64,000 nucleotides of DNA from an uncultured Lachnospiraceae bacterium (GTDB lineage Bacteria > Bacillota > Clostridia > Lachnospirales > Lachnospiraceae), in the NCBI GenBank assembly GCA_944384025.1, contig CALWRS010000003.1, positions 186,001 through 250,000 of the forward strand, read 5' to 3'. How positions within the stretch are numbered: the stretch's first letter is position 1; each line of letters begins with the position of its first letter. The notes beneath the pieces were generated by a model. It was not told where the DNA came from. It searched no databases and saw nothing but the letters and a program-made list of their open reading frames with translations. This document shows, piece by piece, positions 11,184 to 18,885 of the stretch. A program made the position numbers and the translations under genes.

Positions 11184-11771
11184 ATGGAGGAGTTTCTTTT
11201 AGTAAAACAAATGGAGGAGCTGTACACGCTTTGCATAGAAGCAAAAAAAGCGCGGGACGAAGAGGCGTACGGCGAATGCATGGACAAGGTAAGGCAGGCG
11301 TTTGCATGGATGGCAAGGAGCCTTTGCCGGAGCGCACAGTCCGATACAGAAGCGCTAAAAACGCTTTGCGCCAGGCTGCCTTTTTTAACGCAGCGAAGCC
11401 GTGCGACGTATTTGCAGTATATCGAGGAAAAAGAGCAAACGCCTAGCGCAGAAGAAGCGGAGAATGCGTACGAATCGCTTGTGGAAGAGATGGCAAAGTA
11501 CGCAAAATACTATTGCAAGGAAGAAACTCCGCAGACAACGCAGGAGATTGCCGAGCAATATGCGCACGGAAGGAATTCCACAAAAAACGGAAGAAACCGC
11601 GCAGACAGTTTGTTTCGCGGAACCGTTTTGGCGCTGTTTGCGATTGCCGGCGTCGGCATGGTTATTCTCTCGGTATTTGTTCCTTCGCTCAGTCATTTGC
11701 TTGTGGGCGGCGTTGTCGTGCTTTTGTTTGGAATGCTTTTTTATTCCCTTGGCAGCAAAGTAAAGAAATAG
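11184..11771 (+). CDS. Uncharacterised protein with two C-terminal membrane segments
   Basis: I do not recognise a family. The first ~130 residues are charged and helical, rich in Glu, Lys and Ala (for example residues 80-110), and resemble a cytosolic helical bundle. Two hydrophobic segments follow near residues 145-187 (LFRGTVLALFAIAGVGMVIL and LVGGVVVLLFGMLFYSL), ending with a basic tail, so a C-terminal hairpin membrane anchor is likely. AAAGGAG precedes the ATG. It sits 12 bases after the DUF3048 gene and 10 before tgt, so co-transcription is likely. Confidence 0.7.
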   Translation: MEEFLLVKQMEELYTLCIEAKKARDEEAYGECMDKVRQAFAWMARSLCRSAQSDTEALKTLCARLPFLTQRSRATYLQYIEEKEQTPSAEEAENAYESLVEEMAKYAKYYCKEETPQTTQEIAEQYAHGRNSTKNGRNRADSLFRGTVLALFAIAGVGMVILSVFVPSLSHLLVGGVVVLLFGMLFYSLGSKVKK

Positions 11772-11781
11772 TGAGGGACGC

Positions 11782-12918
11782 ATGTATCGAATATTATGTA
11801 AGGACAAAAAAGCAAAGCGCGCGGAATTTACTACTGTGCACGGAACGGTGCAAACACCGGTTTTTATGAATGTTGGAACGGCGGCGGCGATTAAGGGCGG
11901 CGTCTCCAGCATAGATTTAAAGAGCATTGGAACGCAGATTGAGCTGTGCAATACGTATCACCTGCATGTGCGTCCCGGCGACCGCGTCGTAAAGGAAATG
12001 GGAGGCCTGCAGCAGTTTATGAACTGGCAAGGGCCGATTTTAACGGACTCAGGCGGATTTCAGGTATTTTCTCTTGCAAAGTTGAGAAAAATGAAAGAAG
12101 AGGGCGTTACGTTTCAGTCGCATGTGGACGGCAGACGCATTTTTATGGGGCCGGAAGAGAGTATGCAAATTCAGTCCAACCTCGGCTCTACCATTGCCAT
12201 GGCGTTTGACGAATGCGCTCCGTATCCTTCCACACGCGAATACATGAAACAAAGCGTAGAGCGTACAACCCGCTGGCTGCGCCGCTGTAAGACGGAGCTT
12301 GACCGGCTAAATGCGCTTGCGGATACCATTAACCCGAACCAGATGCTGTTTGGAATTAACCAAGGCGGCACGTTTGAAGATATCCGTGTGGAGCATGCGC
12401 GGCAAATTGCGGAGTTTGGGCTTGACGGCTATGCTATCGGCGGTCTTGCCGTAGGGGAGACACACGAGGAGATGTACCGAATTTTGTCGGCGACCGTTCC
12501 TTGCCTGCCGGAAGATAAGCCGGTTTATCTTATGGGCGTTGGCACACCTGCAAATATTTTAGAGGCTGTGGAACGCGGCGTAGACTTTTTTGACTGCGTT
12601 TATCCTACCAGAAACGGACGTCACGGACACGCTTATACGGACCGCGGGCGAAGAAATTTAAAAAACGAAAAGTATAAAACGGACCCGCGCCCCATTCAGG
12701 AAGGCTGCCGCTGTCCGGCATGTCAAAATCATAGTCGCGCTTACATCCGGCACCTGCTTGTAGCAGGAGAAATGCTCGGTTATCGCTTAATGGTCTTGCA
12801 TAATCTGCACTTCTATAATACAATGATGAGTGAAATTCGGGAAGCCATTGAGCAGGGGACTTTTCAGGAGTATAAAAAGATGCGTCTGGAAGGCTTTGCG
12901 CAAAACGGCGCGGATTAA
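11782..12918 (+). CDS. tgt: tRNA-guanine transglycosylase
   Basis: Exchanges the guanine at the wobble position of GUN-anticodon tRNAs for the queuosine precursor preQ1. Signatures are NTYHLHVRPGD, TDSGGFQVFSL with the general-acid Asp, the nucleophile region DFFDCVYPTRNGRHG, and the zinc site CRCPACQNHSRAYIRHL. The 378-residue length is normal. The tgt-yajC order is a common bacterial arrangement. No queA or preQ1 synthesis genes appear in the window. Confidence 0.95.
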   Translation: MYRILCKDKKAKRAEFTTVHGTVQTPVFMNVGTAAAIKGGVSSIDLKSIGTQIELCNTYHLHVRPGDRVVKEMGGLQQFMNWQGPILTDSGGFQVFSLAKLRKMKEEGVTFQSHVDGRRIFMGPEESMQIQSNLGSTIAMAFDECAPYPSTREYMKQSVERTTRWLRRCKTELDRLNALADTINPNQMLFGINQGGTFEDIRVEHARQIAEFGLDGYAIGGLAVGETHEEMYRILSATVPCLPEDKPVYLMGVGTPANILEAVERGVDFFDCVYPTRNGRHGHAYTDRGRRNLKNEKYKTDPRPIQEGCRCPACQNHSRAYIRHLLVAGEMLGYRLMVLHNLHFYNTMMSEIREAIEQGTFQEYKKMRLEGFAQNGAD

Positions 12919-12944
12919 AAATAAAAAGAAACGAGGTTTTTTTC

Positions 12945-13223
12945 ATGGGCGGAGCTTATTATATCGTAATGCTGGTAGTATTTATTGCGATTTTTTACTT
13001 TATGATTCTGCGTCCTCAAAAAAAGGAACAGCAAAAGCAGGAAGCGCTTCTTTCTTCCTTGGAGATTGGAGACAGCGTTGTAACGACCGCCGGATTTTAC
13101 GGTGTGATTATCGACATTGTAGATGAGCAGGGAGTTGTTATTGTAGAGTTTGGAAGCAACAAAAACTGCCGCATTCCTATGAAAAAGAGTGCGATTATCG
13201 AAGTGGAAAAGGCTGAAAAGTAA
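12945..13223 (+). CDS. yajC: Preprotein translocase subunit YajC
   Basis: Small accessory subunit of the Sec translocon (92 residues). One N-terminal membrane helix (IVMLVVFIAIFYFMI) is followed by the signature RPQKKEQQKQ and a cytosolic domain with GDSVVTTAGFYGVI. It follows tgt by 26 bases and ends just before the convergent PHP gene; secD/secF are not adjacent. Confidence 0.93.
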   Translation: MGGAYYIVMLVVFIAIFYFMILRPQKKEQQKQEALLSSLEIGDSVVTTAGFYGVIIDIVDEQGVVIVEFGSNKNCRIPMKKSAIIEVEKAEK

Positions 13224-13235
13224 GCGGTCTGCGCA

Positions 13236-14087
13236 TTACTTTCGAGCCTCCTTCAGCTTCGTTAGAATTTCGTAGGGAACAAAAAGGTCGCCGTAGCCTG
13301 TGCCAAGCATCAAACCGGGTTTGTTTGCGCCGTGATAATCGCTTCCGCCGCACACAAGCAGAGCAAAGCGCTTCGCCAGCTCCAAAACGGACTGGCGCTG
13401 GTTTGCGCTGTACGCTGCGTAAATCGCTTCCACGCCGTTTAGACCTTGTTCTTTTAACTGTCTAGTCATATTAAGCACTTGTTCGTCGGAGAAGTGGTAC
13501 GAGAGCGGATGCGCTAAAATAGCCAGACCGCCTGCTTCGTGTATGGCAGTGATTGCCGTTTCCGGCGAAGGGTAGGTTCTGGGCACATAAAATGCAGACG
13601 TCACGTCGAGAAATCGGTCGAAGGCGTCTTTTTTATCCTTTGCAATACCGTGCTCCGTCAAATAGCGCGCAAAATTTGCTCTTGTGATTGAAGCGTTTCG
13701 GCGACCGTAGCAAAGAGACTCCATAGTCATAGGAATTCCGGCGTCTGTAAACCGGCGAATCATTTCTTCGTTTCTTTTATCGCGCATACGCCTTGCAAAC
13801 GCAAGCGTCTCTTTTAGCGCAGCGTTTGTATGATCCAAAAACAATCCAAGGATATGAATATCCCGCCCGCCGTAACCGGCGGAAATTTCCACGCCCGGAA
13901 TCAGCTCCGGCGCCTTCTCCCCAAGCTTTTTGCAGGCGCAAATTGCGCCGTCTAGGCCGTCTAGCGTGTCGTGATCCGTTAGGGCAAAGGCCGCAAGCGG
14001 AATGGCGGCGGCAAGAGCCACAAGCGCTTCTGGGTCGTCTACACCGTCGGAGGCGTTTGAGTGTACGTGCAAGTCAATCGGCAGCAT
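13236..14087 (-). CDS. PHP domain phosphoesterase
   Basis: Metal-dependent phosphoesterase of the PHP/TrpH (YciV-like) family; relatives hydrolyse 5'-nucleoside phosphates or pAp, so a nucleotide-salvage role is possible but inferred. The start MLPIDLHVHSNASDGVDDP gives PHP motif I (HVHS); ALTDHDTLDG is motif II, PGVEISAGY motif III, and LAHPLSYHF and CGGSDYHG give the remaining metal ligands. AGGAGG directly upstream supports the ATG at 14087 over the longer frame to 14159. It converges with yajC (12-base gap) and diverges from the next gene. Confidence 0.87.
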   Translation of the reverse strand: MLPIDLHVHSNASDGVDDPEALVALAAAIPLAAFALTDHDTLDGLDGAICACKKLGEKAPELIPGVEISAGYGGRDIHILGLFLDHTNAALKETLAFARRMRDKRNEEMIRRFTDAGIPMTMESLCYGRRNASITRANFARYLTEHGIAKDKKDAFDRFLDVTSAFYVPRTYPSPETAITAIHEAGGLAILAHPLSYHFSDEQVLNMTRQLKEQGLNGVEAIYAAYSANQRQSVLELAKRFALLVCGGSDYHGANKPGLMLGTGYGDLFVPYEILTKLKEARK

Positions 14088-14158
14088 AAAATTCCTCCTG
14101 GTTGGAATGATGCAAAGGATTCTCTCATACATTGTACAAGAAAAAATGGCGGTGTGCA

Positions 14159-14512
14159 ATGAAAATTAAATCCATTTGTCTTTCCTTTCTGACAAGCGTG
14201 CTTCTAACGGGAATATCACTTCTTTTGCTCGCTCTTTGGATGTACCGGGGTGAGCCGGGCGAGATGGTCTTGTCTTTGGCAATTTTGGCTACGTATCTGC
14301 TTGCCAATTTTACCGGCGGATTTTTGCTTGGAAAATGCGCGGAAAAGAAACGATACCTTTGGGGATTTGGCCTTGGAAACGCGTATTTCCTCGGTTTGTT
14401 CCTGCTTTCTCTTATTTTTGGCAACGCAGGGACGACCGGCGTGATTCACGGAGCGCTGACGTATGGCGTGATTGCCTTAAGCGCAACTCTTGGCGGAATG
14501 CTTGCGGGCTAA
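14159..14512 (+). CDS. Small membrane protein, TIGR04086-like
   Basis: A 117-residue protein with four predicted membrane helices (near residues 8-27, 35-56, 68-86 and 93-115). The pattern and the proximity to yajC match the TIGR04086 family of Firmicutes membrane proteins, whose function is unknown; the family call is from memory. The ribosome binding site is weak (GGCGGTG). Although close to yajC it is separated from it by the minus-strand PHP gene. Confidence 0.65.
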   Translation: MKIKSICLSFLTSVLLTGISLLLLALWMYRGEPGEMVLSLAILATYLLANFTGGFLLGKCAEKKRYLWGFGLGNAYFLGLFLLSLIFGNAGTTGVIHGALTYGVIALSATLGGMLAG

Positions 14513-14529
14513 AAAAAATGCCGATGGGG

Positions 14530-14558
14530 TTGTTATTTTTCCGTTTTTGTGGTATCCT
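14530..14558 (+). promoter_or_regulatory. Promoter of the 6S RNA candidate
   Basis: TTGTTA (14530-14535), a 17-base spacer and TATCCT (14553-14558). Transcription would begin near 14565, where the predicted terminal stem of the RNA starts. Confidence 0.65.
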
Positions 14559-14564
14559 ATTTAC

Positions 14565-14740
14565 AACCTGGGATGTACGATAACTTCTGTTATTTTGAAC
14601 CTACACCTTCCCAAAGGGATTCCTATATTGGTGGAGTGGATGTCAAGCCTCCTTTGAGTGGACGGCAGAAGCTTCCCTGCGGTTACCCACCTAGCCATTG
14701 CTAGGACTCAAAGTGCAGGAGCCGGCACCCCGGGATATTT
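14565..14740 (+). ncRNA. ssrS: 6S RNA (SsrS) candidate
   Basis: An approximately 176-base transcript between a promoter and a strong terminator, with no coding capacity. It can form a long rod: CCTGGG near 14567 pairs with CCCGGG near 14729, and CTTTGAGT near 14653 pairs with ACTCAAAG near 14706. An inner perfect hairpin CCTAGC-CATT-GCTAGG lies in the apical part. Unpaired stretches in the middle would be the promoter-mimicking bubble by which 6S RNA captures sigma-A RNA polymerase. The length and segments such as GAACCTACAC and TTGGTGGAGTGG resemble clostridial 6S RNAs as I remember them. A covariance-model search would settle it. Confidence 0.7.
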
Positions 14741-14747
14741 AAAAAAA

Positions 14748-14794
14748 GACTGCGGAGCAGGAGCCGAAAAGCTCCCGGACCACAGTCCTTTTTT
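14748..14794 (+). terminator. Terminator of the 6S RNA candidate
   Basis: GACTG...CAGTC outer stem (14748-14752 and 14783-14787), inner GGAGC...GCTCC pairing, then a run of seven T. An A-run upstream of the stem makes it potentially active in both directions. Confidence 0.85.
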
Positions 14795-14797
14795 ATT

Positions 14798-14975
14798 AGA
14801 TGTGGGAAGACTCCCGCCTCTATAGGCGGCGAGTATAGCAAATTTGTATCAGTGGCGGGAGTCAATCCCCCATCTGATAAACGCTCCGCTTAGGATGCGC
14901 AGGGATTCGGTAAGGAAAATGTCAGCTAAAGCTGACCCGAATCCCGCGCCAAGACCCGCGAGCGGGTCTTGAATT
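14798..14975. repeat. Palindrome-rich intergenic repeat, copy 1 (expanded)
   Basis: This fills most of the gene-free stretch 14513-14991 that the 6S RNA does not. Three structures lie in series: a ~19-pair stem (14798-14818 with 14854-14875); a stem GCGC-GGGATTCGG with CCGAATCCC-GCGC (14897-14949) that encloses GTCAGC-TAAA-GCTGAC; and AAGACCCGC-GA-GCGGGTCTT (14951-14970). The first stem and the segments ACGCTCCGC and GAGCGGGTCTTGAAT recur at 36377-36452. Neither copy has a T-tract or an ORF. Likely a dispersed structured repeat of the REP/MITE kind, or an RNA element; the nature is inferred. Confidence 0.7.
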
Positions 14976-14991
14976 TCGTGTGGAAAACAGT

Positions 14992-15432
14992 TTATTCGCT
15001 GGAAACCGCTAACGCAAGAATTTCCTGAATTTGTTCCAGCAAATAGCTCTCCGTGTATTTACTGTCTTCCGAAAACTGGATTTCTTCCGGCATGGCGCCT
15101 AGAACGAGCTGTCGGTTCAGATTTTCAAGAGCGCTCGGAAGCAGCGGATACATCGTTTCCACCGCTTCGTCCAGATAAGCGAGAGAACAGCTTTTTATAC
15201 GGTCGGAATCGACGAGCACTTGAAGCACCATTCGGTAGTCGCCCAGTGTGATTTCCGCTTCGTAGCTGCCGGGAACATACATTGCGGACGCATGGGACGT
15301 CTCGGGCGGCGAAGCGTTTTTGCTTCGAAAGACCGTAATCAGAAAGAAAATAAGCGCGGTTACGGCAAGCAGCGCGAGCAATGCAAAGAGAAGCTGTTTT
15401 CGTTTTAATACCACGATTTTCGTTTGGGACAT
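14992..15432 (-). CDS. Membrane-anchored protein, FMN-binding-domain-like
   Basis: A 146-residue protein with an N-terminal basic stretch and one membrane helix (QLLFALLALLAVTALIFFLI, residues about 13-32), then an extracellular domain. The domain begins YVPGSYEAEITLGDYRMVLQ and continues IKSCSLAYLDEAVETMYPLL, which resembles the small FMN-binding fold (PF04205 type). I do not see the Thr that carries covalent FMN, so flavin binding is doubtful. GGAG six to seven bases upstream supports the start at 15432. It is divergent from addB. Confidence 0.6.
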   Translation of the reverse strand: MSQTKIVVLKRKQLLFALLALLAVTALIFFLITVFRSKNASPPETSHASAMYVPGSYEAEITLGDYRMVLQVLVDSDRIKSCSLAYLDEAVETMYPLLPSALENLNRQLVLGAMPEEIQFSEDSKYTESYLLEQIQEILALAVSSE

Positions 15433-15452
15433 GCAGACTCCAAGTATTTTTG

Positions 15453-15458
15453 TATAAT
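15453..15458 (+). promoter_or_regulatory. Likely -10 element for addB
   Basis: A perfect TATAAT sits 45 bases ahead of the addB start in the 70-base divergent gap. No good -35 is visible at 17 bases upstream, so this is a weak call. Confidence 0.35.
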
Positions 15459-15502
15459 ATACGCGGTACAAAGAACGATATGACCGCAGAAACGGAGGAA
15501 TT

Positions 15503-18500
15503 ATGGCGCTGCATATGATTATTGGCAATGCCGGAGAAGGAAAAACCTACGCGCTGTATCAAAACATCCTGCGAGCATCCGAGTCATCGGACGGCAGGCT
15601 TTTTTTGCTTGTCCCTGAGCAGGCGTCTTTAACGGCGCAAAGAGAGCTTACGGCGCTGCATCCGCAAAAGTGCATATTAAATTGTGATATTTTAAGCTTT
15701 CGCCGCTTGTCCTTCCGGCTTATGGAAGAGTTAGGAGACCGCCTTCCGGCGATTTTAGAGGATACCGGAAAAGGAATGCTTGTAAAACGGCTGCTGCTAG
15801 AAAACGAAAAGCAGCTGACTATATACGCAGGAAAAGAACGAAAAAAAGGATTCGTCGGGCAGGTGCGCTCGTTGTTTTCCGAGCTGTCGCAGTATTGCGT
15901 AACGCCGGAGGAGCTTGCAAAAACAAAAGAAAAAGTGTCCGACCCGCTTTTATCGCACAAGCTGTCGGACGTGATTTGCATGTACCGGCTGTTTCGGGAA
16001 GCTTTGGAAAATTCCTATCTGACCGAAGAAGATTTGTTCGTGGCGATGTGCCCTTTGGTGCAGGAGTCGTCGCTCTTAAAAGGCAGCACGCTGTTTTTGG
16101 ACGGCTACACCGGATTTACACCGTCGCAGTATCGCCTTTTGGAACAGCTTTTTTTGACGGCGAAGGATATTTACATAACGCTGACGCTAAAGCCGTCGGA
16201 GCTTTTAGGGGACGGCGGAGGGGCGCCTTTGTTTACGCTTAGCAAAAAGACGCTTTCTAAGCTGCGCGAGATTGCAATCCGCTGCGGACAGCAGGAGGCG
16301 GAGCCGGTTTTTGTATCGCACTGTTGCTGTAAGCCCGGTTTGCAGCATTTAAAGGAACAGCTCTTTTGCTGTCCGGCAAAGCCGTCTACAAAGAAGCCTG
16401 AAATAACGATTTGTTCGCTTTCAAACCGCCAAGAGGAAATCCGCTACGTAGTTTCCCGCATTGTTCGCCTCGTGCGCGAGCAAGGATATCGTTACCGGGA
16501 AATTGGAATTTTGTGCGGCGACGTGCAAGGGTATGCGCAGGATCTGCGCCAGGCGTTTCAAAGAGCGAAACTTCCCTGCTTTATTGATTATAAAGAAAAC
16601 GTGCTTGGAAACCCGTGCGTAGACTTGCTGCGAAGCGCCCTGCGGATTCTCTCTACGGATTTTCGCTCGGACGCCGTCGCGCATTATATGAAAAATCCGC
16701 TTTCCGGATTTACGCCTCGGGAAGCTTCGCAAATGGAAAACTACTTGCTTGCTGTAGGTATTCGGGGAAAGCACGCATGGAGCCGCCCGTTTGTTCGCAT
16801 TGCTTTAGAGTGGAAGGAAGAACTGGGCGAAGTGAATCGCCTGCGTGAAAAATGCATGGACGACCTGAAGGAGCTGCTTCCCGGATTCGCGCAGGGAAAG
16901 ACGGTGCGCGACGGATTAACGGCGCTGTATTATTTTCTAAGAGACGTGGACGCGGCCGAGAAGATGGAGGCGCTTGCGGATGAAATGGCGTTTGCCTCTT
17001 CCCTTCGCAAGGAAAAGGAGTATCGGCAAATCTATCCGGCAATTGTTGCCATGATGGAGCAGATGGAAGAGCTGCTTGGCAAGGAAAGCCTTCCGGTCGG
17101 GGAATTTGCGGACATTTTGGACGCCGGTTTTGAAGAAACGAAACTGGGCGTTATACCGCCGGAGCCGGATAGTATTTCGGTTGGCGATGTAAAGCGCTCC
17201 CGCTTGCAGCGCGTGCGCGTTTTGTTTTTCCTTGGCGTAAACGAAGGCATGGTTCCCGGATTTTCGCATGCGGCAGGGCTGCTTACGGACAGGGAGCGCG
17301 AAAAAGTGAAAGCGCTTGGGTTAGAGATTGCAGAGACGGCAAAAGAAGCGGTTGCAACGGAAGAATTTTACTTGTATCTTGCGATAACAAAGCCAACAGA
17401 GCATCTGTATCTTACGTACCGGCGGCAGGGCGACGACGGAAGAGAATTGCGGCCGTCTTACGTCTTGCAGCAAATTCGAAGAATTTTTCCGGCGCTTCTA
17501 GTTTCTTACGCAGAAGATGAAACGCTTTTTGAAAAAGTGGCTCCGGACGGGGGAGAGCGACTTTTATTGCAGGCGATTGGCCAAGGGCGAAAAGGCGTTC
17601 GCACACCGGAAGGCGAAGCGCTTCGGGAGTATTTTTTGCAAAAGGGCGGAACGCTTTTTGGAAGCCGGATGACCATCGATATGCTTTTTGCGGCGGCGCG
17701 CGGACCTGTATGCGCTGCAACGCTTTTGCCGCAAACGGCTACGGAGCTTTATTCGCAGACACTGCGGGGCTCAGTATCGCGCCTTGAGTGCTTTGCGCAG
17801 TGCGCGTACCGGCATTTTTTGCAATATGGACTGGAGCTGGCGCAGCGAAGAGAGTTTAAAGTTTCTGCGGCAGACGTCGGAAGCCTGTTTCACAAAGCGC
17901 TTTGCTTGTTTTCCGAGGAATTAAAACAAAGCGGAACTTCTTGGCGAAGCCTTGAAGAAGGGGACGTGCAGCCGCGTGTTTCGCGCGCGGTAAGGAAGGC
18001 GCTTCTTGCGCAGACAACGGATCTGTTTGAAGACAGCGAGCGCAGCCGTTACCAGCTCTCGCGCATGGAAGAACTGTTAAAACGTACGATTCTAACGGTG
18101 CAGGAGCAGTTAAAGGAAGGCAGCTTCGAGCCGGAGAGCTTTGAAAAGCGTTTTACATATACGGATGAACGACTTAGTCTAAGCGGCGTGGTTGACCGCA
18201 TCGATGTATGCCGTAAAGACGAAAACGTTTACTTTAAAGTAGTGGATTACAAGTCCGGAGAGCAAAAGCTGGACTTTAGCGCGGTTTTAGACGGCGTTTC
18301 CCTGCAGCTGCCAGTTTATCTCTCCGAAATGCGCCGTGCATTTCCCGAAGAGGCGATTCCGGCAGCGGGGCTTTATTATCATATCGACGACCCGCTTGTC
18401 GATAAGCTTGCCGACGATTGGAAAAAAGAGTTCCGGCGAATGCTCTGCCCGGATGGTATTGTGTTAGAAGACAGGCAGGCGCTGCGCCTTTTAGACGGCG

Positions 18501-18880
18501 GCTTAGTGGATGCGCAGGGCGGGTATGCCAGCCGCTACCAGTCTATGGTGCTTCCAGTTGCAACGACGAAAGAAGGGGAGATGGCGAAAACGTCGAAGGT
18601 TTTAAGCAAGCAGGGAATGCAGACGCTGTTTTCGTACGCAGATTGGCTTTTGCAGCAGGAAACAGAGCGTATTTTGCAAGGAGAAATCAAACCGCAGCCG
18701 TACCGAAGCGGGCAAAAAAACGCCTGCACGTATTGTCCGTATCAAAGCGTATGCGGCTTTGACGCAAGTCTTCCCGCCTTTGGCTACCGAGACTGCAGCA
18801 AAAAAAGCCGCGAAGAAGCGCTTGCGCATATGCAAAGCGCGGTGGACGGCGGAAAAGAGAAAAAGGACGAGGGGAGGTAG
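15503..18880 (+). CDS. addB: ATP-dependent nuclease/helicase subunit B
   Basis: Subunit B of the AddAB double-strand-break resection complex, the Firmicutes counterpart of RecBCD. Walker A is at the extreme N-terminus (IIGNAGEGKTYALYQ), a diagnostic AddB feature. The C-terminal RecB-type nuclease domain has VVDYKSGEQ, and the iron-sulfur staple is formed by Cys in LECFAQCAYRHF plus CTYCPYQSVC near the C-terminus. At 1125 residues it is full length. GGAGGA precedes the ATG by five bases. addA begins five bases after the stop. Confidence 0.95.
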   Translation: MALHMIIGNAGEGKTYALYQNILRASESSDGRLFLLVPEQASLTAQRELTALHPQKCILNCDILSFRRLSFRLMEELGDRLPAILEDTGKGMLVKRLLLENEKQLTIYAGKERKKGFVGQVRSLFSELSQYCVTPEELAKTKEKVSDPLLSHKLSDVICMYRLFREALENSYLTEEDLFVAMCPLVQESSLLKGSTLFLDGYTGFTPSQYRLLEQLFLTAKDIYITLTLKPSELLGDGGGAPLFTLSKKTLSKLREIAIRCGQQEAEPVFVSHCCCKPGLQHLKEQLFCCPAKPSTKKPEITICSLSNRQEEIRYVVSRIVRLVREQGYRYREIGILCGDVQGYAQDLRQAFQRAKLPCFIDYKENVLGNPCVDLLRSALRILSTDFRSDAVAHYMKNPLSGFTPREASQMENYLLAVGIRGKHAWSRPFVRIALEWKEELGEVNRLREKCMDDLKELLPGFAQGKTVRDGLTALYYFLRDVDAAEKMEALADEMAFASSLRKEKEYRQIYPAIVAMMEQMEELLGKESLPVGEFADILDAGFEETKLGVIPPEPDSISVGDVKRSRLQRVRVLFFLGVNEGMVPGFSHAAGLLTDREREKVKALGLEIAETAKEAVATEEFYLYLAITKPTEHLYLTYRRQGDDGRELRPSYVLQQIRRIFPALLVSYAEDETLFEKVAPDGGERLLLQAIGQGRKGVRTPEGEALREYFLQKGGTLFGSRMTIDMLFAAARGPVCAATLLPQTATELYSQTLRGSVSRLECFAQCAYRHFLQYGLELAQRREFKVSAADVGSLFHKALCLFSEELKQSGTSWRSLEEGDVQPRVSRAVRKALLAQTTDLFEDSERSRYQLSRMEELLKRTILTVQEQLKEGSFEPESFEKRFTYTDERLSLSGVVDRIDVCRKDENVYFKVVDYKSGEQKLDFSAVLDGVSLQLPVYLSEMRRAFPEEAIPAAGLYYHIDDPLVDKLADDWKKEFRRMLCPDGIVLEDRQALRLLDGGLVDAQGGYASRYQSMVLPVATTKEGEMAKTSKVLSKQGMQTLFSYADWLLQQETERILQGEIKPQPYRSGQKNACTYCPYQSVCGFDASLPAFGYRDCSKKSREEALAHMQSAVDGGKEKKDEGR

Positions 18881-18885
18881 AGAAA

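Noticed and set aside
13793-14089. Plus-strand ORF inside the PHP gene
   Set aside because: Arg/Pro/Gln-rich translation typical of a shadow frame opposite a real gene.
14798-14975. CRISPR array or riboswitch
   Set aside because: No regularly spaced direct repeats; the palindromes are unique within the copy and no gene lies downstream on the plus strand.
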